A DNA stretch of 64,000 nt from Bugulina stolonifera (Eukaryota; Bryozoa; Gymnolaemata; Cheilostomatida; Bugulidae). Both the position numbers and the translations under genes were made by a program. Positions 10,001 to 22,000 of this stretch are shown here, one piece after another; position 1 is the stretch's first letter, and each line of letters opens with the position of its first letter. The notes beneath the pieces were generated by a model, which saw nothing but the letters and a program-made list of their open reading frames with translations, was not told the origin of the DNA and ran no database searches. The stretch covers positions 1,240,001 to 1,304,000 of the forward strand of contig OW285187.1 in assembly GCA_935421135.1 (NCBI GenBank), in the 5' to 3' direction.

Positions 10001-13000
10001 TCTCATCTTCAAAATATCTAAAAAGAATATTTAGAAGTTGCACCTCTTCAAACATACTTTTTGTCGATGGGCATCTTGTTCAATGATAATCCGCCATGTC
10101 CTAGAGCAGAGAAATCTGATGGACATCCATGATAGTACTCATGTAGCGAAGTATTATAGCATGTTATATGTAGATGCTGTGCATACTTATCAGCGCTTGA
10201 TTCCTGTGTACTATTTAGTCCTTCAACAGCGACTGCTGCTACATTCAGAGGGTTAAGATAAGCTGTGTGTAGTTGATTGAATACAAATGCACCAACTCCT
10301 ATTCCAGCAAGTATGAAACCACTAACCAGTCCTTGGCTTTCCTTAAACCACTACAAACATAAAGTAAACACTGTGTCTTAGGAAATCCTCGGGAGTATGT
10401 TTTGTTTGCAAGCAAGCGTGTGGACAGTTTACATGTAGATACCCAGGGCTCTCAACTTGATAAAGTGAAAAATCCTAATAAAATGCTGAATTGAGGAAAA
10501 AAATGCCACTGCGGGGCCAGAGGCCCCGCCAGCCTGTGAAGCGGGCTGCCTGGGAGGGCGCGGGAGGAAGGGGCGGCAGAGCGCCCTCCCGCGTTTGAAA
10601 ATTTTTTAATCGTGTCATCTAAAATGGCACCAGTTCATGCAATTCTAATGATATTTTACTTAAAATGTGCTGTGCTTGGTAGAGGTTGGAACATGCAACT
10701 TGTGTGTATTTATTTGGTAGAACAAACAAAGATGCAAATAGGGCATACAGTATATACATGTACAGAGTAGATGTAGGTGGTGGAGATAGTGGAAAATATT
10801 GTGTATATGTACAATAACAGATAACTATATGACACCATAATACAGATACATAATACATACATACATAATACAGATTTAAACAAACTACAGATATAGCCTA
10901 TCATACTTGCCAAGTAACCTGAGTAAAAAATCTGGACACATGCGCGGACCAGAGGGAGGACGGATGGCATGGCCGCCGGCCATGCAAGCCCGCGTAGCAG
11001 GCTGCCAGGAAGGGTGCGGGAGGGGCAGAGGATCACCCTCCCGCATTCAAAATATTTTTGTGAGTCACTAAAATGACAGTAGTTAGGGCAATTTCACTTG
11101 TATTTGTATGCTGCTCTAGTGGTAAAGATATATTCATATTACATGCATATTGGAATGGTTTTAAAATGGCGGGAAGAATTAGAATAGGAATGAAATTGCA
11201 AAGAGTGCTTCAGGTTGGATTATCTAAAGAAGACCTATAAAACTTGCTACAACATAAAAATTTATTAGAAACCAAATTTTTGTTTCATTTTATTAAATTA
11301 TAAACATATAAATAGCTTTATTTATGAAAACACTGAATTATTTATAATAATAATAATAATAATTCAGTATTTTCATAAGTTAAGTTTATAATTATTATTT
11401 ATATTAAAAATTATAACCCTAATGTTAATGTAAGCTTGTCTTTTGAACTTCAGCATCATTGAGAATAAACAAATCTTCTAAGCTTTTAGATGACGTGACA
11501 GCTTTTAGACAACAGCTTTGATACGCTTCTGGGTCAGAGTGTGCCTGGCTATGTCATTGGTACCACCATCAGTAATACTAGAGGGTGCAGAAGGTATAAT
11601 TATAATATAAATATAATATTGATATTAAAAACCTAATTTACTTTTAGAAATAAAATAAATAAATTTGACCCATTGATTTTATTTTTGAAAATTGCCGAGT
11701 CTTTTGCTTGTCTGTACTGTGAGAATTCTTTGGCTTAACAGCTAAATTAACATCCAATAGACATACATGTATAATGGAAACATAACATTATTTGTACTGT
11801 GATATTCTTGCTCTTGAGGTTCGGCCTAAATATCAGTATTGAGTGATTTAGGGCTTTTAATAATATTTATTTGTAACCTGGAAAGAAAAAAATGAGTATG
11901 AGCGATAAACTCAAAACTGATCAACAGAACAAAAATCACCTCCTTATATATATGTAGTTATGCAAATTATGACAATCTTATTGGTCCACGTTATGACCAA
12001 TAAGAAGATAAAGATATTTATAATCTCGAAGATAATAATAATAAAGGGTTATGATATATAAAAAATAAGGTCTTGTATCTTTGAGATTAAAGGAAAAAAT
12101 GGCAGCAATCAAATCTATTACAGTTGCCCCCACTTTAAAAAAAAAAAAAACACGAATACATAAGTAGAATATATATTTTTTTTTTTTAAAGTACATCTCA
12201 TAGATTTGACGAAGTGAACAGCATGTGACAATATTCGCAATCATGGTACAAATAAATCTATTGTCAGGTATTCTATTTTGTATATATCGATCTTCTTTTC
12301 TTTTGTAGACTTATTCTAGTGTTTCTGTTTGCTGTAAGTAATCGCCATCAAGGTTATACATGGATCGATGAAGATTATAGATACATTGTCTTCATCAGTT
12401 GAAGATCGGGGTGAATCGTCATCGGGTTATAAAAACTGAGCATTAGATGAAGATTCCAGGTTCGTTATCTTCATTAGCTGAAGATCAGGGTGAATCGTCA
12501 TCAGGTTATAAAAACTAAGCATAGATGAAGATTCCAGGTGCATTATCTTCATCAGCTGAAGTTCAGGGTGAATCGTCATTGGTATATAAAAGCAGAGCAT
12601 AGATGAAGAATCCAGGTGCATTATCCTCATCAGCTGAAGATCAGGGTGAATCGCCATCGTGTTATAAAAACTGAACATTAGATGAAGATTCCAGGTTTGT
12701 TATCTTCATTAGCTGAAGATCAGGGTGAATCGTCATCAGGTTATAAAAACTAAGCATAGATGAAGATTCCAGGTGCATTATCTTCATCAGCTGAAGATCA
12801 GGGTGAATCGTCATCGGTATATAAAAGCAGAGCATAGATGAAGATTCCAGGTGCATTATCCTCATCAGCTGAAGATCAGGGTGAATCGCCATCGTGTTAT
12901 AAAAACTGAGCATTAGATGAAGATTCCAGGTTCGTTATCTTCATCAGCTGAAGATCAGGGTGAATCGTCATCGGTATATAAAAGCAGAGCATAGATGAAG

Positions 13001-16000
13001 ATTCCAGGTGCATTATCCTCATCAGCTGAACATCAGGGTGAATCGTCATCGGTATCTAAAAGCAGAGCATAGATGAAGATTCCAGGTGCATTGTCTTCAT
13101 TAGTTGAAGACCGGGGTGAATCGCCATCGGGTTAATACGGCCATAATAAAAACTGAGCGTAGACGGAGATTCCAGGTACATCATCTTCTCAAATTCGCCA
13201 TCGGGTTATAAAAACAGAGCATAGATGAAGATTCCAGGTGCATTATCTTCATCAGCTGAACATCAGGGTGAATCGCCATCGGTATATAAAAACTGAGCAT
13301 AGATGAAGATTCCATGTGCATTATCTTCATTAGCTGAAGATCAGGGTGAATCACCATCGTGTTATATAAAAAAAATGTGTAAGTGGGGATTCCAATTCTA
13401 TAACCTATGCGTATATAACAATTTTTGTCTTCAGGAAATTCAATGCTTGATAATTGTACTATCCATATGTGCTAGTTAAATTTCAGTCGGCTGAGAGTGT
13501 TGAGGTGAAGGATTATTCCAAGGGGTCTCCTTGCCAACATAGACCTCTCGTAGTTGAGCAGCATCTAAAACTCCTTCTAAGGTTAATTCTGTCCTCAATG
13601 ATAATTCGTATTGTGCCATTGGGGATTCCAGAGCCATTATGAAATGTTTTACTGCCATCTTTTCCCTTGTATCAAAATCTAGCTCTTCATAAACAATGTT
13701 TACCATGTTTCTAATGTCACTGGCTAAATCTGCCAGTGTCTCAGAAGGTTTTCGTTTCCTTCTGGGTAGAGCAAGTTCATATCGTTTCTTTAATAACTGT
13801 TCGCCGAATCGAGCCTGTAGCCTATTGCTAATAACACCAGGATCGTTGGTATCATCGTATAATACATCCCTTGCTTTACCTTGTAAGCACATTTTCAACC
13901 ATAGTCCTTGTTCATTTTGTAGATGCCAACCATTTAGTCTACATACGTCCCTGAAGTTACTAAGGAACTTCTTCAGACCATCACCGCCATGAAAAGAGGG
14001 TAACGGACAGATAGATGCCTTATATTTGTAAGTTGGAGCTGAAGTGGCGGATGGCTGAAATACCGGATCTACGTATTCTACTTCATGAGCTGGACTTGTA
14101 GAACTCACGTTGGCATTCATATTTGTGTTAAGAGTAGAATTTGGAGTATTATGGTTTTCATTAACTGTGTCATTTACTATTTTCCTGAGATTTTTTTGTT
14201 CCAACTGTATCGTGGTCATGTCCTGGCGAATTTTTTTTAATTCTTCAAGTAGCAGTGTCGATTCGGTGGTCTCTGTATCCACCATATTCTTGCTTTTCCT
14301 AGTCTTCGGCATTGTAAGTTGTATTTATCTGCTCTTCTAGCAGTTTTTGCTGATAGGTATGGTGTTCCTTGAACTACCAACCCCCTCACTCTGAGTGAGT
14401 TAATACCAGTAGTTCCAACAGGCAAGTGAGGGTTACCAGGGAACACCCAATACGGTTTTCTGAAGCCGATATACAACTCAAGGTTGTACCAAAGCCCAGT
14501 GTACCTAGGGATTAAAGGTATTAACCTGTCCCTACCGCTAAGTATAGCAGGGATAACTTCTGATTCACCAAAGTTGTCTGCTCTTGAAGCAGTCCTACCG
14601 CTCAGTATAGTAGGAACTCTGTCCAAGGTTGTCTGTTCTTGAAGCAGTTTTTGTTGATAGGTATGGTGTTCCTTGAACTACCAACCCCCTCACTCTGAGT
14701 GAGTTAATACCAGTAGTTCCAACAGGCAAGTGAGGGTTGCCAGGGAACACCCAATACGGTTTGCTGAAGCCGATATACAACTCAAGGTTGTACCAAAGCC
14801 CAGTGTACCTAGGGATTAAAGGTATTAACCTGTCCCTACCGCTAAGTATAGCAGGGATAACTTCTGATTCACCAAAGTTGTCTGCTCTTGAAGCAGTCCT
14901 ACCGCTCAGTATAGTAGGAACTCTGTCCAAAGTTGTCTGCTCTTGAAGCAGTCCTACCGCTCAGTATAGTAGGAACTCTGTCCAAAGTTGTCTGCTCTTG
15001 AAGCGGTCCCACCGGAGTCGCCAACTGTGATATTCTTGCTCTTGAGGTTCGGCCTAAATATCAGTATTGAGTGATTTAGGGCTTTTAATAATATTTATTT
15101 GTAACCTGGAAAGAAAAAAATGAGTATGAGCGATAAACTCAAAACTGATCAACAGAACAAAAATCACCTCCTTATATATATGTAGTTATGCAAATTATGA
15201 CAATCTTATTGGTCCACGTTATGACCAATAAGAAGATAAAGATATTTATAATCTCGAAGATAATAATAATAAAGGGTTATGAGATATAAAAAATAAGGTC
15301 TTGTATCTTTGAGATTAAAGGAAAAAATGGCAGCAATCAAATCTATTACATGTACAAGCAAATAATTATAATATCAATGAGTGAATTTCCATTTGCGCGG
15401 TGGTTGTCATTGACATTAGAGCGTTTATATAAAATAGCTATCCACTGTTGGGGAGGCTTTAGTGCACTGCCAATATAGCTCAGGAATTAGTCAGAGTTTG
15501 GGCTATCACTAGTGGCAATTGGCAAAGACACGACAGTCAGCAGACATCGAACTACTTTAAAAATAAATGGTGTGTAGCATATATTTGGCAAAATTCCCCA
15601 AGATTTGCGACGCTCAACCCTTTTTCAGTCAATGTTTTGGAAAATCCAAAGGAAATAATAATTTTTTGGAGCAGCAATTTCCTAATTCCCGGGGTATAAA
15701 TCAGGACATTGGGACAGTGTAGGGACAATTTTCAAATCCCGGGGGTGTCCCGAGAAACCCGGGACACTTGGCAAGTATGTAGCCTATATCTGTATGGCTC
15801 CAAGTGGAAGTGGAACAAATGAGGTGGGTACACAGTGCGTGCAAAATGTTTGAAATGTTTTGACTTGTCCCCCTTGTTTTCCTGTCAATATCTAAAATGT
15901 TATATATTTGTGGGTAAACAGTAATACTTGGGACTTTCTAACACAAAAATATTTGCAACATATACAATTACATATTTCTTATGTGTTATTTTGTAAAACC

Positions 16001-19000
16001 TATTAATATCAGATTGGAAAATACTTTAGACATCCATTTGATTCAAATATGAAATTGACTAGGTTAGCAACCTCTCGACACCCTATTGATTTCATTGGAC
16101 AGACTTTGATTGTGTATGGCTTTGGCAATGATAATATACACCATGATATGACACTCCGAGTAAACCGGATGTGTCAGCGACTCCAATTAATCTATTCTGC
16201 AGTAAACAATTTACTGCCACTTGGTTGATGATTGAGTGAATTAGTCATGACTGAGAAGAAAGAGCAAAGAAACAAAGGGAAAGGTGCACACTGCACTGCT
16301 ATTAACTGTGAAAATTACCAAGCTACTCCATCTCATCTGTCCTTTTCTTCTCCTAGCCAAGAACAAAGGTAAGAATGGTCTCATGGTTGATCATCATTGA
16401 TTGATCAATCATCATGAGAGTTCATGAATTGATTACTGATAACTCTAACTAAACGTGATAATTAATATTATAATATAATAATTATTATTTTGGTTTTATA
16501 ACGAATATATTATAATAATAATAATATTAAATATACATGTAATTATAAAGTGAAAATGACATGAACATCAACATATTATAATTATTTTAATTTTTATTTG
16601 TATATAAAATAATATAATTATAATAAATAATATAATTGATATTATAACAGTTACAGTTACTAACCTTTTTTATTTATTTATTCTCTCCTATAAGTTGTAT
16701 AATTATAATATATATTTATATGTGTGGTCAACAAAATACTTTTAGCAGATGTTATCTGCAAACTTTCAGAAAACCCCAATAAATATAAATGTAAATATAA
16801 TAACTTGTTAATGGTAGTGGTATTAAAATCAAAATGGTTTAGTAATCTATCTATCTATTGTTGACGACAACAGACATGTACAGATAAATAAAACGGTAAA
16901 TTATATTAACGATTAATTGATTATTGATAATTTTTATATGATGATGCTAGTGCTAGACTATCGACTACTAACTTAGTACGTTCGAAGATAGTTATGTAGG
17001 ACAGCAGAGCAGTGCTACTATACTATACTAGCACAGGAGCCGAATGAATTTTGGACGGGTGGCTGGGAAATAGAATGAATGATAGATATCAGTAAACTCA
17101 ATGTCATTTGTTCTTCCATTATTTCATCTATCCCTGAAAATATCAGCCACCAATGATAATTATTTTGTAATTCTTTATTTTTAATTTAAATAATTAATAA
17201 TCATTATATTGCATGCTATAATAGGCCCTACTTGTTATGATGTGATATTGTAGTACACCCAACTCCTAACTTGTATGTATTGTATGTATCTATTGGGAAT
17301 TTTCTTTTCGTTTTAGATGTCTACAATGGGCAGTCAATGGCTGATTGGGGCGACTTTGCAACTGTACGAAAAAGACCATTCGAAACAGGACGTTTTGAAA
17401 CCGGACCTTTGAAAAACTGCCATTTCAAAACTCCAAACCCCAGATTTCAATTAATTTTAATAATATATATTTTTGTTTTTACTAATACTAATTCGTAGAA
17501 CACTAAAAAAATTGAACTATTTGTGAGTTGTGTTCTTCTAAATGTAATCTACACGGTGTCGAAATGGTTGTTCTCCAATCGTCCGGTTTCAAACTGTCTT
17601 TTTTGAAATGTTCCTTTACTGATTGGGCATTTGCTCACACCATCAGGGAAACTTATTAAGCCTGCGCATATGTAAGTTGATGATCGACAGTCTTCCATTA
17701 TTATTATTTTTATAATTGCTGACTTATTATAATTGCTTACTTCTATGACCCTTACTAGTGTGCAGCCTACTAATAATATTTTTAGACTTATACTGTGTAC
17801 ATACACTTCAAAAGTATAGTTGACTATTTGTAGCTAGTTCATCAAACTGGCATTGATATGATTTTGCTTGAGCAGTTCAGATTCATGGCATAATTACTAC
17901 TTACTTTTATGACCATTAGTAGCGTGTACTATTAATATTTTTAGACTTATACTGTGTACATATGCTTTAAAAGCACAATGTATATGATATAATAATTCAT
18001 TGCTATGCATGTTGTTTCAGTATTTGTATTTATGTATACATGTATAAGCTCTTTTGGTTTGCTTCTATATTGTAATTTTAACAGATGTGTTTTTGATTGT
18101 GTAATCAGGTAAAATACAACATGTAAACAAACATTAGCCACATGCTTTCAATCCCTATACATACATGTACACAATCATCGTAACTTGCAACTGAACATTC
18201 AAGTTAATTGTTCAGTTTAGGCAGCATGGCAGCTATAAGCTAAGTGAGCTGTAGTCAAAACATTAGCCCACATATTTTGTATTATGATGACAGGGCTGTA
18301 ACAACCAGGGGGGCAAGGTGGGCATTTGCCACCCCAGAAATCTGTCCAAAAGCAAAAATTTGTTGGAGTAAATTCTCCAAAGGCGACCTTTTTACACATT
18401 GATCACACAGTTACGGGCAGTGTTATAGTCTACAAGACAGTATAAGCGGCCTGTGATGCTGCATATTTGACTGGAATTTGTTAGAGAACATTTTAGGCTA
18501 TTTTTAGTATCTGTCTGGGCAGCTCAATACTCCGTCCTGGGCTTTTTGCCCCCTCAGCCAAAAATAGTTGTTACAGCCCTGTATGATGATATAATATAGT
18601 GCATTCACCCTATACAACTGGACAGGTTTTGTATATCAATAGGATGACAGTAATGTTTTCATGGAATAAAAGCACTTGTTGATGCTCTCCTGCTACCCTA
18701 AAGCTGTAAACATAGTTGGTTTTGTTTGCAAGCATGGTGTACTGCATTATATGCAAGTATATTGTACAGTAATGCAAGTGAGGTTTACTGCAAAAGTTTA
18801 CTGTGAAAGTGGGCGGAGACTTTGATATAGTTGAGATCGATGAAGTGGAACGGGCACATTGCAAAACCCGTCTATCGGCACTGTATTGGCGCTAAGGTAA
18901 TTGAGGACATAGAATTATCGTTGAGTGTCATATCATGGTGTATATTATCATTGGCTTTGGTGCTAGTTAGCCTACTAGCAAAGGGAGTACTCTCTTTGCT

Positions 19001-22000
19001 ACTAGTAACAAATCCTAACACAATAGCAAAATCCGAACAGTGAGTGGAAAATATGGAAATCCGTCCGAATGCCCAAAAGGGGGACAAATCCGAACAATTT
19101 AGATTTAATCCGAGTAGTTGAGACTTGAGAGCCCTGGATACCACAATGCACAACTTATCAGCTGACCAAACATGGCATTGAAAGTTGAAACTATGAGCAC
19201 TCGTAGGCCATGGGTAACAATTAGAAGTTGTCTTCTCTCAACCGAGTGATTGGGAGGGAACAACTTCTAATTATGATCAATAGCTTACTAATTCCCATTA
19301 CTGAAACCACCTGCTGATTGATGTTAAGGTGGAAGTTACCATCTCTTGTGACTATGGGAGCAGATAGTGACTGTCAGGAAAAAAAATTATATTGTAATGG
19401 TAGATGAAACACTGTGGGCTTAACCACTCGTACTGCGCTGTACTGCATTGTACTGCGCTGTACTGCGCTGTACTGCGCTGTACTGCGTTGTACTGCATTC
19501 CGTTGTCATGAACAATTCATAACTAAGTTATGTACGTGTATATTGACTAGCCTGTGCAGAAACCTATCAATTATACACTTGTTATATGCATTACTGAGCA
19601 ACTATGTCCTTTTTATACCCATGTAAAGAGGGCCGACCTCTCAGAATTAGCTACAATTCATTTTGTACATGAATTGGATGATTTTAAGCATCTTTTGTTG
19701 TACCCGACCTATTTTGGGTTGGCCTTGGGCTTCCGCTGCCATGTTGTTGTGCAATTTCTGGACGACCCTACGTCGGCCTTTTACGACACTACATCGGCCT
19801 TTTACGACACTACATCGGCCTTTTACGACACTACATCGGCCTTTTACGACACTACATCGGCCTTTTACGAAGTTTTTTCTTGAAGTTTAAAAGTATATAA
19901 AGCACATTGTTTTTATGTTCATTGTCTCAGTTGATGCTTGGAACTCAGTAAAGACACTTCTATACTACTTATACAGAGTCTTTCTCTCATAGTATAGGTC
20001 GTCCCAGTAATTGTTAAGGCCTTGTTCGACCTTGCCTCTCGAACTGCCTACTAGGTCGGAACACACTCTTTCTCAGTATAGCAAGATAGCATTAACTCGG
20101 GACCACATGGGTCGTCTTGAGTAGTCGTTGAACTACTAGTACCTGTTGATCTCTCATGTAATGAGAAGGCCTAGTACCACTCATAGGTCCTTCATTTTTG
20201 GCAAGAGGTCGTCTTAGGACGACATACACTCAAACCCCGAAAACATTACAATATGACATGAAATAACTCCACAGAAGTAATGTATAGCTGATACATAGCT
20301 GATATGTAGTTGATACATAGCTGATGTGTAGCTGATACATTGCTGATATGTAGCTGATACATAGCTGATATGTAGCTGATACATAGCTGATATATAGCTG
20401 ATACATTGCTGATACATAGCTGATATGTAGCTGGTACATAGCTGATATATAGCTGATATGTAGCTGATACATAGCTGATACATAGCTGATATGTAGCTAG
20501 TACATAGCTGATATGTAGCTGATACATAGCTGATATGTAGCTGATACATAGCTGATATGTAGCTGATACATAGCTGATATGTAGCTGATACATAGCTGAT
20601 ACATAGCTGATATATAGCTGATACATAGCTGATACATAGCTGATATGTAGCTGATATATAGCTGATATGTAGCTGATACATAGCTGATACATAGCTGATA
20701 TGTAGCTGGTACATAGCTGATATGTAGCTGATACATAGCTGATATGTAGCTGATACATAGCTGATATGTAGCTGATACATAGCTGTTATGTAGCTGATAC
20801 ATAGCTGATATATAGCTGATACATGGCTGATATAATGGATCACTTACACTCATGGCCAAGCTTATAGGAGGAGTGTAAGCCAGTCCATTGCCAATGCCAT
20901 ACAGGAGACCATAGGTCATCATGTACAGATAATAGCTGACCCTTATCGTGAAAGAGGAGAGGAAAACTCCCAGGCTGCAACAAACATTCAATGGTATATA
21001 TTATGATATTGCAGTGCCCGGCTGGGTAGCTGAGGAGTAGAGTACGGGAACCAAGCAAGAGGGGCTAGGGCTAAGGAGAAAAGGAGGAAATCCACAACGA
21101 GGGTCCGATTTACAGTCGGTACAAAAAAACTCAGAGGGCAAAAGCATGCATAAAACATACAGTAATTCATAGACTATTACAGATAAATAAGTGGTGATTT
21201 AATATACATTAGTAGGAACGATACAACTAACGTCAATGTATGCAAGGAATGCGGTCGAGCATTCATGCAGTAATGTAGTTATGTAGGTATGTGTAAATGT
21301 GTGCTCCTCCAGGTAAGTAGGTAAGTAAGATGATATTAACACTAGCATTCCAGGTACATAGTAAGTCAGCATATTTAAATCATAGAGCAATATTGGGTGT
21401 TAAACTAGTTAGAGTAATTATAAATAGTGCAAGTGTCTAGTTAGTGTGTGTCAGCTGCTAATATAGGAATGTCCGCCTCACCAGAATATTTGCATATCTA
21501 CTACAAGCTAAAAGTGAAGCCTACACAACTCGACAAAAGTTTCTTGCTGATGTTGCCCCAATGGGAAAAGTAAAGGAACTGCACAGTGGTGATGGTGGAG
21601 AGTATATGTCTAATTCATTTCAGAAGATATTGTTATCAAATAGTATCAACACTCAACTACAACCTCTTACACTATCAAATTGGCAAATCATAAAAATCTG
21701 CTAGAAATGTTGAGATGTTTGCTATCCGATACCCAATTATCTAAAATCTACTGGTCATATGCAGTACGACATGCGAAACCAAAGTTATCAAAGACGCACT
21801 AAATCCACAGCTTACGAGTTATTTACAAAATATGCAGTATTTGTAAATGACTCAGCCCGACATGTTAAAACTTCATAACTTTGGCTCCTCTTGCACTTCC
21901 TACATTGAAAGACATAAACAAAAGCTAGAGAAACAAGGAAACATAGGAGTATATTTAGGCGTCAATACACAAAACCATGGATATTATGTGCTCACTAACA

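Larger units (their letters stand above)
11798..15350 (-). mobile_element. Gag-only LTR retrotransposon (TR-GAG-like)
   Basis: Two nearly identical 325-bp LTRs (11798-12122 and 15026-15350), reading TG...CA on the minus strand, flanked by the 5-bp duplication TGTAC (11793-11797, 15351-15355). In element order: LTR, PBS, a leader with a tandem 304-bp repeat, a gag ORF, a 78-bp minisatellite, PPT, LTR. No protease, reverse transcriptase or integrase is present. It must depend on enzymes from another element. The near identity of the LTRs suggests recent insertion. Confidence 0.93.
10902..15779. mobile_element. Inner hAT-like element (CATACTTGCCAAGT ends)
   Basis: Left end CATACTTGCCAAGT; right end ACTTGGCAAGTATG. 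The 8-bp duplication TAGCCTAT flanks both ends (10894-10901, 15780-15787). Removing the LTR element inside it leaves about 1.3 kb without a transposase, so it is non-autonomous. A GC-rich inverted segment lies about 100 bp inside the left end, as in the outer element. Confidence 0.85.
10444..19136. mobile_element. Outer hAT-like element (CAGGGCTCTCAA ends), nested
   Basis: Inverted ends CAGGGCTCTCAA...TTGAGAGCCCTG. GATACC flanks both sides (10438-10443 and 19137-19142). Transporter copy 2 carries the uninterrupted site GTAGATACCACAATG near 60570. Hence this whole 8.7-kb block is an insertion in intron 3 of copy 1. It contains later insertions at 10902-15779, about 17340-17632 and 18291-18581, leaving about 3-3.5 kb of its own. 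A THAP-type zinc-finger exon (16247-16368) may be part of its transposase. The TSD is 6-8 bp, so hAT or P-like are both possible. Confidence 0.7.

Noticed and set aside
10038..10256. Plus ORF conserved with 60226-60444
   Set aside because: Exact antisense shadow of transporter exon 4.
12427..12913. Two 83-codon repeat ORFs
   Set aside because: Follow the 78-bp period inside the Gag-only element; no independent start, stop or codon signal.
14237..14930. 111- and 129-codon minus ORFs with identical starts
   Set aside because: Produced by the 304-bp duplicated leader and overlapping the gag start in another frame.
20214..20991. Long minus-strand ORFs (up to 209 codons) of YQLCISYIS-type repeats
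   Set aside because: They run through the 11-bp minisatellite, whose period lacks stops in that orientation. The real exon is only 20848-20974.
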